Part shown: piece after piece, positions 42,844 to 53,154 of the stretch
Position numbering within the stretch: the stretch's first letter is position 1
Layout: each line of letters starts with the position of its first letter
NCBI RefSeq assembly: GCF_001514125.1
Contig: NZ_KQ948559.1
Coordinates: 232,542-296,541 of the forward strand
From: Streptomyces longwoodensis
GTDB taxonomy: Bacteria > Actinomycetota > Actinomycetes > Streptomycetales > Streptomycetaceae
DNA length: 64,000 bases
Direction of reading: 5' to 3'
The notes under the pieces: model-generated
Database searches by the model: none
Told to the model about the DNA's origin: nothing
The model's input: only the letters and a program-made list of their open reading frames with translations
Position numbers and translations under genes: made by a program

Positions 42844-42868
42844 GGGTGTCCCCGCCCGGGGGACACCC
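42844..42868 (+). terminator. Terminator after acyl-CoA dehydrogenase gene
   Basis: A perfect 10-bp stem (GGGTGTCCCC with GGGGACACCC) with a 5-nt loop, 36 bp after the stop codon. Confidence 0.7.
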
Positions 42869-42906
42869 TGTCCCCTCCACGGCCTGGCTCCGGCCACAAT
42901 GGAGGC

Positions 42907-44340
42907 ATGAGCGACAGTCCAGCCCCCGCAGGGCGCGGGCCGCAAGCCCCGTCTGCCCCACGACGCCCTGCACGCACTCTCGACGCACCGGGCGCCGACC
43001 CGAGTACATCCAGTACGCGGGACGGCGCCCGGCACGCCGAGAGCACGCACATGACGCCGCAGGGCCCGCCCTCCGGGCGGACGACGGAGCTCGCGGCCCG
43101 CGCCCTCGCCGACCCCCACCTCGTCTACGACCCCGTCGTGGGCGACGGCCCCAAGGACGTGGTGGTCCTCGGGTCCACGGGCTCGATCGGCACCCAGGCC
43201 ATCGACCTCGTGCTGCGCAACCCCGACCGCTTCCGGGTCACCGGCCTGTCCGCCAACGGCGGCCGGGTCGCGCTGCTCGCCGAGCAGGCCCACCGGCTGC
43301 GGGTGCGGACCGTCGCGGTCGCCCGCGAGGACGTCGTACCGGCCCTGCGCGAGGCCCTCGCCGGTGCCTACGGCAGCGGTGAGGCGCTCCCCGAGATCCT
43401 CGCCGGACCGGACGCGGCCACCCAGCTGGCCGCCTCCGCCTGCCACACCGTGCTCAACGGCATCACCGGCTCCATCGGCCTGGCGCCCACCCTCGCCGCC
43501 CTGGAGGCGGGCCGCACCCTCGCGCTCGCCAACAAGGAGTCGCTCATCGTCGGCGGCCCGCTGGTGAAGGCCCTCGCCAAGCCCGGCCAGATCATCCCCG
43601 TCGACTCCGAGCACGCCGCCCTCTTCCAGGCCCTCGCGGCCGGCACCCGGGCCGACGTCCGCAAGCTCGTCGTCACCGCCTCCGGCGGCCCCTTCCGCGG
43701 CCGGACCAAGCAGGAGCTGGCGCACGTCACCGTCGAGGACGCCCTCGCCCACCCCACCTGGGCCATGGGCCCGGTGATCACGATCAACTCCGCGACCCTC
43801 GTCAACAAGGGTCTGGAGGTCATCGAGGCGCACCTCCTCTACGACATTCCCTTCGACCGCATTGAGGTGGTCGTGCACCCGCAGTCGTATGTCCACTCGA
43901 TGGTGGAGTTCACGGACGGATCGACGCTGGCGCAGGCGACGCCCCCCGACATGCGGGGGCCGATCGCCATCGGTCTCGGCTGGCCCGAGCGGATCCCGGA
44001 CGCGGCCCCCGCGTTCGACTGGAGCACGGCCTCGACGTGGGAGTTCTTCCCGCTGGACGACGAGGCCTTCCCCTCGGTCGACCTGGCGCGCCACGTCGGG
44101 CAGCTCGCGGGCACCGCCCCGGCGGTGTTCAATGCGGCCAACGAGGAGAGTGTGGAGGCGTTCCGCCGGGGCGCCCTGCCCTTCAACGGGATCATGGAGA
44201 CGGTGACCCGCGTGGTGGAGGAACACGGCACGCCGGCCACGGGAACTCCGCTCACCGTGTCGGACGTCCTCGAAGCGGAGACCTGGGCCCGCACGCGCGC
44301 CCGGGAACTGGCGGCACAGACGGCGGAGGCCCGTGCATGA
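42907..44340 (+). CDS. dxr: 1-deoxy-D-xylulose-5-phosphate reductoisomerase
   Basis: This enzyme makes 2-C-methyl-D-erythritol 4-phosphate, the second step of the MEP isoprenoid pathway. Seen: the NADPH motif GSTGSIGTQ (89-97), NKESLIVGG, the metal and substrate segment DSEHAAL, SGGPFRG and HPTWAMGPVITINSATLVNKG. From ATG 42907 the product is 477 residues, with a 65-70-residue Pro/Arg/Ser-rich N-terminal extension before the usual start of the fold. ATG 43051 is an internal alternative. GGAGG lies only 1 nt from ATG 42907, an awkward spacing. The stop overlaps the next gene by ATGA. Confidence 0.92.
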   Translation: MSDSPAPAGRGPQAPSAPRRPARTLDAPGADPSTSSTRDGARHAESTHMTPQGPPSGRTTELAARALADPHLVYDPVVGDGPKDVVVLGSTGSIGTQAIDLVLRNPDRFRVTGLSANGGRVALLAEQAHRLRVRTVAVAREDVVPALREALAGAYGSGEALPEILAGPDAATQLAASACHTVLNGITGSIGLAPTLAALEAGRTLALANKESLIVGGPLVKALAKPGQIIPVDSEHAALFQALAAGTRADVRKLVVTASGGPFRGRTKQELAHVTVEDALAHPTWAMGPVITINSATLVNKGLEVIEAHLLYDIPFDRIEVVVHPQSYVHSMVEFTDGSTLAQATPPDMRGPIAIGLGWPERIPDAAPAFDWSTASTWEFFPLDDEAFPSVDLARHVGQLAGTAPAVFNAANEESVEAFRRGALPFNGIMETVTRVVEEHGTPATGTPLTVSDVLEAETWARTRARELAAQTAEARA

Positions 44341-45641
44341 CGACCTTGATGTTCATCCTCGGCATAGTGGTCTTCGCGTTCGGCCTGCTGGTCTCGATCG
44401 CGTGGCACGAGCTGGGGCACCTGTCCACGGCCAAGCTCTTCGGCATCCGGGTCCCGCAGTACATGGTGGGCTTCGGGCCGACCATCTGGTCGCGCCGCAA
44501 GGGTGACACCGAGTACGGCATCAAGGCGATCCCGCTCGGCGGCTACATCCGCATGATCGGCATGTTCCCGCCCGGCGACGACGGCCGCATCGTGGCCCGC
44601 TCCACCTCGCCCTGGCGCGGCATGATCGAGGACGCCCGTTCGGCCGCCTTCGAGGAGCTGCGGCCCGGCGACGAGACCCGCCTGTTCTACACGCGCAAGC
44701 CGTGGAAGCGGGTCATCGTCATGTTCGCCGGCCCGTTCATGAACCTGATCCTCGCGGTCGGCCTGTTCCTGACCGTGCTGATGGGCTTCGGCATCCAGCA
44801 GCAGACCACCACCGTCAGCTCCATCTCGCCCTGCGTCATCGCGCAGAGCGAGAACCGCGACGCGTGCAAGGCGTCCGACCCCGCCTCCCCGGCGGCCGCC
44901 GCCGGCATGAAGGCCGGCGACCGCATCGTCTCCTTCGACGGCCGCGGCACGAACGACTGGAACACGCTGTCCGACCTCATCCGCGACAGCGCCGGCAAGA
45001 CCGTGCCGCTCGTCGTCGAGCGGGACGGCAAGCAGCTCACCCTGCACGCCACCATCGCCACCAACCTGGTCGCCAAGAAGGACGCCGCCGGGACCTACGT
45101 CCAGGGCCAGTACGTCAAGGCCGGCTTCCTCGGCTTCAGCGCGGCCACCGGCGTGGTCAAGCAGGACTTCGGCGAGTCCGTGAGCTGGATGACCGACCGC
45201 GTCGGCGACGCCGTCGACTCGCTCGTCGCCCTGCCCGCCAAGATCCCCGCCCTGTGGGACGCCGCCTTCGGTGACGGACCGCGCGAGCAGGACTCCCCGA
45301 TGGGCATCGTCGGCGCGGCCCGGGTCACCGGCGAGATCGCCACCCTGGACATCCCCGCCTCGCAGCAGTTGGCGATGTTCGTGTTCGTGCTGGCCGGCTT
45401 CAACCTCTCCCTGTTCCTGTTCAACATGCTCCCGCTGCTCCCGCTCGACGGCGGGCACATCGCGGGCGCCCTGTGGGAGTCGCTGCGCCGCAACCTGGCC
45501 CGGGTGCTGCGCCGGCCCGACCCCGGCCCCTTCGACGTGGCCAAGCTGATGCCGGTGGCCTACGTGGTGGCCGGGATCTTCGTCTGCTTCACCGTCCTGG
45601 TGCTGATCGCCGACGTGGTCAACCCGGTGAAAATCTCGTAG
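44337..45641 (+). CDS. rseP: Site-2 zinc metalloprotease (RseP/RasP family)
   Basis: This 434-residue intramembrane protease has a first transmembrane helix carrying HELGH (His24, Glu25, His28). A PDZ domain (about 180-270) and a C-terminal helix with the third zinc ligand in LPLDGGH follow. It cleaves membrane-bound anti-sigma factors or signal-peptide remnants within the bilayer. It overlaps dxr by four bases, and the dxr-rseP-ispG order is conserved in actinobacteria. Confidence 0.9.
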   Translation: MTTLMFILGIVVFAFGLLVSIAWHELGHLSTAKLFGIRVPQYMVGFGPTIWSRRKGDTEYGIKAIPLGGYIRMIGMFPPGDDGRIVARSTSPWRGMIEDARSAAFEELRPGDETRLFYTRKPWKRVIVMFAGPFMNLILAVGLFLTVLMGFGIQQQTTTVSSISPCVIAQSENRDACKASDPASPAAAAGMKAGDRIVSFDGRGTNDWNTLSDLIRDSAGKTVPLVVERDGKQLTLHATIATNLVAKKDAAGTYVQGQYVKAGFLGFSAATGVVKQDFGESVSWMTDRVGDAVDSLVALPAKIPALWDAAFGDGPREQDSPMGIVGAARVTGEIATLDIPASQQLAMFVFVLAGFNLSLFLFNMLPLLPLDGGHIAGALWESLRRNLARVLRRPDPGPFDVAKLMPVAYVVAGIFVCFTVLVLIADVVNPVKIS

Positions 45642-45659
45642 CCACGCGGTATTCACGAC

Positions 45660-45683
45660 GGCCGGGCACCCTGGGGCCCGGCC
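45660..45683 (+). terminator. Terminator after rseP
   Basis: An 8-bp stem (GGCCGGGC with GCCCGGCC) and an 8-nt loop, followed by GTTCGTTCCTTC. The residual T-rich tail supports intrinsic termination or attenuation before ispG. Confidence 0.65.
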
Positions 45684-45812
45684 GTTCGTTCCTTCAGTTG
45701 GTTTCGGCGCAGCGATGTGCTGCGGGCCGGGCCGGTGCCGTAATCTCGAAGCCCGGGAGCCCGCCGCTCACGGGACCGGGACCTTGATCCACGACTTGGG
45801 GTTGCACAGCAG

Positions 45813-46973
<1,161 letters not shown>

Positions 46974-46982
46974 CCCCCCGAC

Positions 46983-47014
46983 GGGGCCGCGCGGCCGGGC
47001 GCCGCGCGGGCCCC
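46983..47014 (+). terminator. Terminator after ispG
   Basis: GGGGCCGCGCGGC pairs with GCCGCGCGGGCCCC with a one-base bulge, 10 bp after the stop. Confidence 0.6.
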
Positions 47015-47112
47015 CTGGGCGGGCCTAGAGGGGCAGGACAGCGCGGCGACAGCGCTCAGGCGCGCCGGGTACAGTGCGGAGATCAGGCATACCCCACCGT
47101 GAGGCCCCGCCC

Positions 47113-47961
47113 GTGTTGACCCAGACCACCTCCCGGGTCCTCGAACCGAGCGACCTGGACGCCGCCCTCGCCGTGCTCGACCGCGACCCCGTCACGAACG
47201 CCTTCGTGACCGCCCGCGTGCAGGTCGCCGGACTCGACCCCTGGCGTCTGGGCGGCGAGATGTGGGGCTGGTACGAGGACGGCATGCTCACGTCCCTGTG
47301 CTACGCGGGCGCCAACCTCGTGCCCATCGGCGCCACCCCGCGCGCCGTGCGCGCCTTCGCCGACCGCGCCCGCCGGGCCGGCCGGCGCTGCTCCTCCATC
47401 GTCGGCCCCGCCGAGTCCACCGCCCAGCTGTGGCGGCTGCTCGAACCGCACTGGGGCCCCGCCCGCGAGGTCCGCGCCCACCAGCCGCTCATGGTCACCG
47501 ACCGGATGTCCGCCGACGTCGCCCCCGACCCGCTCGTGCGCCGGGTCCGCAAGGACGAGATGGACACGATCATGCCGGCGTGCGTGGCGATGTTCACCGA
47601 GGAGGTCGGCGTCTCCCCGATGGCGGGCGACGGCGGCCTGCTCTACCAGGCCCGGGTCGCCGAACTCGTCGGCTCCGGCCGCTCCTTCGCCCGCCTCGAC
47701 GACGACGGCAAGGTCGTCTTCAAGGCCGAGATCGGCGCCGCCACCGCCCAGGCCTGCCAGATCCAGGGCGTGTGGGTGGCCCCCGAGTACCGCGGCCGCG
47801 GCCTCGCCGCCCCCGGCATGGCCGCCGTCCTGCGCTACGCCCTCAGCGACGTGGCCCCGGTGGTCAGCCTCTACGTCAACGACTTCAACACCGCGGCCCG
47901 GCGCACGTACCGCAGGGTGGGCTTCCGGGAGACCGGCGCCTTCATGAGTGTGCTCTTCTGA
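47113..47961 (+). CDS. GNAT acetyltransferase with N-terminal DUF4081
   Basis: GTG 47113 with GTGAGG upstream begins a 282-residue protein. Residues 1-130 match the DUF4081 domain (AVLDRDPVTNAFVTARV). The second half is a GNAT fold with the acetyl-CoA pyrophosphate loop in VWVAPEYRGRGLAAPG and the LYVNDFNTAARRTYRRVGF helix. The acceptor substrate is unknown. It follows ispG but is separated by a terminator. Confidence 0.85.
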   Translation: MLTQTTSRVLEPSDLDAALAVLDRDPVTNAFVTARVQVAGLDPWRLGGEMWGWYEDGMLTSLCYAGANLVPIGATPRAVRAFADRARRAGRRCSSIVGPAESTAQLWRLLEPHWGPAREVRAHQPLMVTDRMSADVAPDPLVRRVRKDEMDTIMPACVAMFTEEVGVSPMAGDGGLLYQARVAELVGSGRSFARLDDDGKVVFKAEIGAATAQACQIQGVWVAPEYRGRGLAAPGMAAVLRYALSDVAPVVSLYVNDFNTAARRTYRRVGFRETGAFMSVLF

Positions 47962-47994
47962 CCTGGGCCGCGGCCCCCCTGTAGGCTCCCGCCC

Positions 47995-48528
47995 ATGGAC
48001 CTCGTCATCGGCCCCCTGGACCTCTCCGCCCACGTGGACGAGGCACTGGCCGTGCAGGCCGTCGCGTTCGGCCTCGGCCCCGACGAGGTGGCCGTCCGCC
48101 GCCAGATCGTCCTGCGGCACATGACGTACCCGGGAGCCCGGGCGCTCGGCGCGACCACCGCCGAGGGCCGCCTGGTCGGCTTCGTCTACGGCCTGCCCAA
48201 CGACCGCGCCCACTGGTGGTCCACCGTCGTCGAGCCCTACCTGCGCGCCCGGGACAACGACCACTGGCTCGACGACTCCTTCGTCATCACCGAGCTGCAC
48301 GTCCACCCGGCGTACCAGAACCGCGGTGCGGGCCGCGCCCTGATCACCACGATCACCGACAGCGCCACCGAGCCCCGCTCGATCCTCTCCGCGATCGACA
48401 CCGAGAGCCCCGCCCGCGCCCTGTACCGCTCCCTCGGCTACCAGGACCTCGCCCGCCAGGTCCTGTTCCCCAGCGCACCCCGCCCGTACGCGGTGATGGG
48501 CGCCCCGCTGCCCCTGCTGCGGCCCTGA
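47995..48528 (+). CDS. GNAT family acetyltransferase
   Basis: This 177-residue single-domain GNAT protein has the acetyl-CoA motif VHPAYQNRGAGRALI and a C-terminal ARALYRSLGYQ. An unusual segment rich in Trp/His/Asp (HWWSTVVEPYLRARDNDHW) lies in the middle and probably shapes the acceptor site. It starts 33 bp after the preceding GNAT gene and may be in the same transcript. Substrate unknown. Confidence 0.82.
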   Translation: MDLVIGPLDLSAHVDEALAVQAVAFGLGPDEVAVRRQIVLRHMTYPGARALGATTAEGRLVGFVYGLPNDRAHWWSTVVEPYLRARDNDHWLDDSFVITELHVHPAYQNRGAGRALITTITDSATEPRSILSAIDTESPARALYRSLGYQDLARQVLFPSAPRPYAVMGAPLPLLRP

Positions 48529-48610
48529 CCTCCCCGGCGGATTTCCGGCGGCGGGCGGGCCGCGGCTAACCTCCATGCCATCACTGTTTCCTGGCAGGAG
48601 TACGAGAACC

Positions 48611-50311
48611 ATGGCCAACGCACCGGTCCAGCGCATGTCGAACTTGATGGCGAAGACGCTGCGTGACGACCCGGCCGACGCCGAGGTCCTCAGCCACAAG
48701 CTCCTCGTCCGGGCCGGCTACGTCCGCCGCACCGCGGCCGGCATCTGGAGCTGGCTGCCCCTCGGCAAGAAGGTGCTCGCCAACGTCGAGCGCATCGTCC
48801 GCGAGGAGATGGACGCCATCGGCGCCCAGGAGGTGCTGCTCCCGGCCCTGCTGCCGCGCGAGCCGTACGACGCGACCGGCCGCTGGGACGAGTACGGCCA
48901 GGAGCTGTTCCGCCTGAAGGACCGCAAGGGCGGCGACTACCTCCTCGGCCCGACCCACGAGGAGATCTTCACCCTGCTGGTGAAGGACCAGGCGTCCTCC
49001 TACAAGGACCTGCCGGTCATCCTCTACCAGATCCAGCACAAGTACCGGGACGAGGCCCGCCCCCGGGCCGGCATCCTGCGCGGCCGCGAGTTCCTGATGA
49101 AGGACTCCTACTCGTTCGACCTGGACGACGAGGGCCTGGCCCGGTCGTACGCCCTGCACCGCGAGGCCTACCAGCGCGTCTTCGAGCGCCTCGGCCTGGA
49201 CTACCGCATCTGCGCGGCCACCGCCGGCGCCATGGGCGGCTCCCGCTCCGAGGAGTTCCTCGCCCCGGCCGGCGCCGGCGAGGACACCTTCGCGGACTGC
49301 CCGAACTGCGACTTCGCCGCGAACACCGAGGCGATCAGCTACGAGCTGCGGCCGGTGGACGGCTCCGCGGTGCCCGCCGCCGAGGACATCCCCACCCCGG
49401 ACACCCCGACCATCGAGACGCTCGCCGCCTCCCTCGGCGTCCCGGCCTCCGCGACGCTGAAGAACCTGCTGGTCAAGGTCGACGGCGAGATCGTCGGCGT
49501 CGGCGTCCCCGGCGACCGCGAGGTGGACCTCGACAAGGTGGAGGCGCACTTCGCCCCGGCCGTCGTCGAGATGGTCACCGAGGCCGACTTCGCGGCCCGC
49601 CCCGACCTGGTGCGCGGCTACGTCGGCCCGCAGGGCCAGGAGAAGCTCCGCTACGTCGCCGACCCGCGCGTGGCCCCCGGCACGGCCTGGATCACCGGCG
49701 CCAACAAGCCCGACACCCACGCCAGGAACGTCGTCGCGGGCCGGGACTTCGAGGTCGACGCCTACGTCGACGTCGTGGTCGTCCAGGAGGGCGACCCCTG
49801 CCCGCGCTGCGGCACCGGCCTCACCCTGGACCGCGCCATCGAGATCGGCCACATCTTCCAGCTGGGCCGCAAGTACGCCGACGCCCTCAAGCTCGACGTC
49901 CTCGGCCAGCAGGGCAAGCCGGTCCGCGTCACCATGGGCTCCTACGGCATCGGTGTCTCCCGCGCGGTCGCGGCCCTCGCCGAGCAGACCGCCGACGACA
50001 AGGGCCTGGTGTGGCCGAAGGAGGTCGCGCCGGCCGACGTGCACGTCGTCGCCGCGGGCAAGGCCCTGCAGACCGAACTGGCCCTGGACGTCTCCGAGAA
50101 GCTGCGCGCCGCGGGCCTGCGCGTCCTGGTCGACGACCGGGCCGGCGTCTCCCCGGGCGTGAAGTTCACCGACGCCGAACTGATCGGCGTCCCGCACATC
50201 CTGGTCGCCGGCCGCCGCTCCGCCGAGGGCGTGCTGGAGCTCAAGGACCGCAGGACCGGGGAGCGCGAGGAGCTCACGGTCGACGAGGCGATCGCCCGCC
50301 TCGCCGCGTAA
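48611..50311 (+). CDS. proS: Prolyl-tRNA synthetase
   Basis: This 566-residue class IIa synthetase is of the bacterial type with the editing insertion. Motif 1 lies around LLVRAGYVRRTAAGIW, motif 2 is YRDEARPRAGILRGREF, and motif 3 is GSYGIGVSR. Between motifs 2 and 3 (about 225-390) is the INS domain that clears Ala-tRNA(Pro). The C-terminal anticodon-binding domain is ordinary. AGGAG lies 11 nt before ATG 48611. I saw no T-box leader. Confidence 0.95.
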   Translation: MANAPVQRMSNLMAKTLRDDPADAEVLSHKLLVRAGYVRRTAAGIWSWLPLGKKVLANVERIVREEMDAIGAQEVLLPALLPREPYDATGRWDEYGQELFRLKDRKGGDYLLGPTHEEIFTLLVKDQASSYKDLPVILYQIQHKYRDEARPRAGILRGREFLMKDSYSFDLDDEGLARSYALHREAYQRVFERLGLDYRICAATAGAMGGSRSEEFLAPAGAGEDTFADCPNCDFAANTEAISYELRPVDGSAVPAAEDIPTPDTPTIETLAASLGVPASATLKNLLVKVDGEIVGVGVPGDREVDLDKVEAHFAPAVVEMVTEADFAARPDLVRGYVGPQGQEKLRYVADPRVAPGTAWITGANKPDTHARNVVAGRDFEVDAYVDVVVVQEGDPCPRCGTGLTLDRAIEIGHIFQLGRKYADALKLDVLGQQGKPVRVTMGSYGIGVSRAVAALAEQTADDKGLVWPKEVAPADVHVVAAGKALQTELALDVSEKLRAAGLRVLVDDRAGVSPGVKFTDAELIGVPHILVAGRRSAEGVLELKDRRTGEREELTVDEAIARLAA

Positions 50312-50380
50312 GCGGGCCACGTCCGAGAACACGTCGGGGGGGCACCCCACGGTGCCCCCTCCGCCCGTTCACCCGCCCGG

Positions 50381-51280
50381 CTACAGCCACCCGGCGAACT
50401 CCAGCAGCAGTTCCGCGTCCTTCGGACGGCCCACGCGCAGGGCCCGCGCGCCCGACTCGACCGCGCGGAACAGCGTCCAGCCCCGCAGCCGCTCCCGGTC
50501 GACCTCCAGGGACTCGGCGAGCTTCTTCACCCGCCGCCGCGTGATGGACGCCCCCGAGGACGAGGCGATCAGGTCCTCCACCCGGTCCCGCACCAGCCGC
50601 GCCAGGTCGAAGGCGCACTCGCCGACCACCGGGTCCGGGCCCACGGCCAGCCACGGGAACCGCTCCCCGGCGAGCACCTTGCTCTGCCGGAAGGTGCCGT
50701 GCAGCAGCAGGTCCTCCGGCGGCGCGGCCAGCAGTTCCTCCCGCGCGGCGAGCGCCGTACCCACCAGCGGGGCCAGCTCCGGCTCCCGGTCCGCGACCGC
50801 GCGCATCCCCTCCGCCTGCCGCCCGGTCCGCCCGGCCACCGTCTCGAAGGAGTGGCCCGCCGGCGGCTCCACCCACAGCCGCCGCAGCGTCCCCGCCGCC
50901 TCCAGCAGCGCCTTGGCCTCGGGCAGCGACCGCACCGACACGTCGGGGTGCAGCCGCTCCAGCACCAGCGCCCCGTCCCCGGCGGGCCCGTCGAGCAGCT
51001 CCACGGCGCCCAGCCCGCCCCAGTGGGCCAGCGCGGCCCGCTCCGCCTCCGGCCGGAACCGGGCCGGGGCCAGCTTCAGCACGGCCGGGGTGCCGTCCGC
51101 GCGGCGCACCAGCGCCACCAGGCTGGAGCGGCCGCCCGGCACCTGCACGCGCTCGACGGTCAACTCGCGTAGAGCCGCGGCCTCGCGGACCGCCTCCGGC
51201 AGCTCCTCCAACCACGCGTCACCGTCCGGTGCGGTCTCCCCGAGTGCCCGCACCAGACGCTGCGGCGGTTCGAAAGCCAT
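50381..51280 (-). CDS. APH-family protein with degenerate kinase motifs
   Basis: The 299-residue protein resembles aminoglycoside/hydroxyurea phosphotransferases (APH(6) group). The nucleotide lysine (VLKLAP, Lys69) and the fold segment VGECAFDLARLVRDR are present. Yet the catalytic loop normally HGDLHxxN reads HGTFRQSK (Thr196 instead of Asp). The metal-binding IDPKP region reads VGPDP, with Gly214 in place of Asp. Both catalytic aspartates are missing, so resistance by phosphorylation is unlikely; it may be a pseudokinase or bind a ligand. Convergent with proS. Confidence 0.8.
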   Translation of the reverse strand: MAFEPPQRLVRALGETAPDGDAWLEELPEAVREAAALRELTVERVQVPGGRSSLVALVRRADGTPAVLKLAPARFRPEAERAALAHWGGLGAVELLDGPAGDGALVLERLHPDVSVRSLPEAKALLEAAGTLRRLWVEPPAGHSFETVAGRTGRQAEGMRAVADREPELAPLVGTALAAREELLAAPPEDLLLHGTFRQSKVLAGERFPWLAVGPDPVVGECAFDLARLVRDRVEDLIASSSGASITRRRVKKLAESLEVDRERLRGWTLFRAVESGARALRVGRPKDAELLLEFAGWL

Positions 51281-51308
51281 GCGCGAGTCGTTCCCTTCCT
51301 GCTCCTCG

Positions 51309-51806
51309 TCACACCGTCGGACGCGCCGTACCGGACACCGGCGGCGACACCGACGGCCCGGCGTCCCCCGTGTCCGTGCCCGCCCGTTCGGCGAGCCCAG
51401 GGAAGGCTACGCTGCCGCCGCGCCAGCGCACGGCCCGCACCGCGGCCTCCCGGAGCGCCCCGGCGGCCTCCCGGCGCCGCGCGCCCGTCGTGGCCCGCAC
51501 CAGGTCGGAGTAGACCCCGGCCACGCGGTCCTCCAGCTCCGCCGCGAGCCGTACGGCCGTGGGGGCGTCCGGCACCGCGAACGGCAGCGCGTAGGCGGCG
51601 CCGGCCGCCACCGGCTCGGTCCCCAGGCCGCGCACCTCCCGGGCCAGCGCGTCCCGGCGCGCCCGGTGCGCGTCGTACGCGGCCCGGGCCTCGGTGCGGC
51701 GCCCCTCGGCGATCCGGCCGCCGACGACGCCGTAGCCGTACACGGCCGCGTGCTCGGCGGCCAGCGCCGCCTGGAGCGCCCGGAGGGCCTGCTCGTCCCG
51801 CTTCAC
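51309..51806 (-). CDS. Ferritin-like DUF4439 protein
   Basis: GTG 51806 overlaps the preceding lipoprotein stop by four bases and begins a 165-residue all-helical protein. It starts with LQAALAAEHAAVYGYGVVGG, where Glu-His and Tyr residues sit as in ferritin-like helices. A second pair is at VRLAAELEDRVAGVYSDLV. A complete di-iron ligand set is not obvious, so metal binding is uncertain. It is probably expressed with the lipoprotein gene. Confidence 0.78.
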   Translation of the reverse strand: MKRDEQALRALQAALAAEHAAVYGYGVVGGRIAEGRRTEARAAYDAHRARRDALAREVRGLGTEPVAAGAAYALPFAVPDAPTAVRLAAELEDRVAGVYSDLVRATTGARRREAAGALREAAVRAVRWRGGSVAFPGLAERAGTDTGDAGPSVSPPVSGTARPTV

Positions 51807-52408
51807 TTCGCCCCCTCGGTCAGCAGGTACACGTGCGCGGCGCCGGCCGCCGCCACCGACGCCAGCAGCCGTGCCTGCTCGCCCGGCACGCCGAGCAGCT
51901 GCGTGGTCCGGGCGTCCGCCAGCGTCCGCTCGGCGGCGGCCAGCCCGGCGAGCGCGGCCCGGGGATCGGCCGGCACGGCGGCGGCCGACGGCTGCCCGGC
52001 GGCCGGTCCCGAGGCGGTCGCCGACGCCGACGGCGAGGCCCCGGCCGACGACGGTGCCGTGGGGGAGGCCCCCGCCGACGACGGTGCCGAGGGGGAGGCG
52101 GCCGCCCGGGCGCCCCCGAACGCCTCCACGTGCCGCAGCACCTCCGCCCGCAGCGGCGCCAGCCGCACCGCGAGCGCCGGGTGCACGGCGAGGACGGCGT
52201 CGTAACGGTCCAGCAGGGCCGCGCTGTCCCGCGCCGCACGCGCGCGTGAGCGCTCGGCCGCCGACGAGGTGCCGCCGTCGCGCTCCGCGCGCGAGGTGTC
52301 GTCGGCGTCCGACGAGCAGCCCGTCAGCAGGGCGGCCCCGGCGGCCGAGGCGAGCAGGGATCTTCTGCGCGGTCCCGGGGACCTGCGCGGCGGTGGGGGG
52401 TACGGCAC
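51803..52408 (-). CDS. Putative Tat-exported lipoprotein
   Basis: I choose GTG 52408 because GAGGA lies 8 nt upstream; a longer frame to 52441 lacks a ribosome site. The 201-residue product has an RRRSLLASAAG export signal and the lipobox LTGC. Two helical segments flank a Ser/Ala/Pro-rich linker containing two copies of SPxAPSSAGA. The C-terminal helix LAAAERTLADARTTQLL suggests a four-helix partner for the DUF4439 protein encoded next. Function unknown. Confidence 0.72.
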   Translation of the reverse strand: MPYPPPPRRSPGPRRRSLLASAAGAALLTGCSSDADDTSRAERDGGTSSAAERSRARAARDSAALLDRYDAVLAVHPALAVRLAPLRAEVLRHVEAFGGARAAASPSAPSSAGASPTAPSSAGASPSASATASGPAAGQPSAAAVPADPRAALAGLAAAERTLADARTTQLLGVPGEQARLLASVAAAGAAHVYLLTEGAK

Positions 52409-52654
52409 GGCGGACGTCCTCGGGAGCTCGTACGAACACACGGGCGGGAGGTCACCCCGCCGTGATCACGGTACCCGCGCACCCCCGCGCGGTACGGCAC
52501 CGGCTCGGCACCTCCCTCCGACCGGCCCACGGGCCCGCCGGGCACGGGCGCCGGACCGCCGGAGGCAGGACGCATCACTCCCCGCGACCGGATACCCTTT
52601 GACCAGACACGCGCCCCATCCCACAACAGCACACGCGGCCGAGGAGTCACCCGG

Positions 52655-53152
52655 ATGAGCACCACCCAGAGCGAGAGGCTGCGAGAGCTGCTGGAGCCCC
52701 TCGTCACCTCCCAGGGGCTGGACCTCGAAGAGGTCGCCGTGGACTCCGTCGGACGCAAGCGGGTGCTGCGGGTGGTCGTCGACTCGGACGCCGGGCCCGA
52801 CATGGACCGGATCGCCGATGTGAGCCGCGCGCTCTCGGCGAAGCTGGACGAGACGGACGCGATGGGCGACGGCGAGTACGACCTGGAGGTCGGCACCCCG
52901 GGCGCGGAGCGCCTCCTCACCGAGCACCGGCACTACGTGCGCGCCACGGGCCGGCTCGTGAAGTTCCAGCTGGCCGAGGGCGGCGACCTGGTCGCCAGGA
53001 TCCTGACGGTCGACGACGAGGGACTGGACGTCGAGGTCCCCGGTGTGAAGGGCCGCCGGGCCACCGGCCGCCGGCTCGCCTTCCCGGAGATCGCCAGGGC
53101 GCGCGTGCAGGTCGAGTTCAACCGCAAGGACAAGAAGGAAGAGGAGGCGTAG
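52655..53152 (+). CDS. rimP: Ribosome maturation factor
   Basis: The 165-residue RimP assists 30S assembly. The N-terminal alpha/beta domain includes GLDLEEVAVDSVGRKRVLRV and DMDRIADVSRALSAKLD. LEVGTPGAERLL is the family signature, and the C-terminal SH3-like barrel begins near residue 90. It ends in an acidic/basic tail. It is first in the operon with nusA, which starts 2 bp after its stop. Confidence 0.93.
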   Translation: MSTTQSERLRELLEPLVTSQGLDLEEVAVDSVGRKRVLRVVVDSDAGPDMDRIADVSRALSAKLDETDAMGDGEYDLEVGTPGAERLLTEHRHYVRATGRLVKFQLAEGGDLVARILTVDDEGLDVEVPGVKGRRATGRRLAFPEIARARVQVEFNRKDKKEEEA

Positions 53153-53154
53153 CC

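Noticed and set aside
40552..44226. Long leftward open frame of about 1220 codons opposite the acyl-CoA dehydrogenase and dxr genes
   Set aside because: Shadow of two well-identified genes; no ribosome site, no recognisable domain.
48529..48610. T-box leader before proS
   Set aside because: Only 82 bp available, no T-box core sequence.
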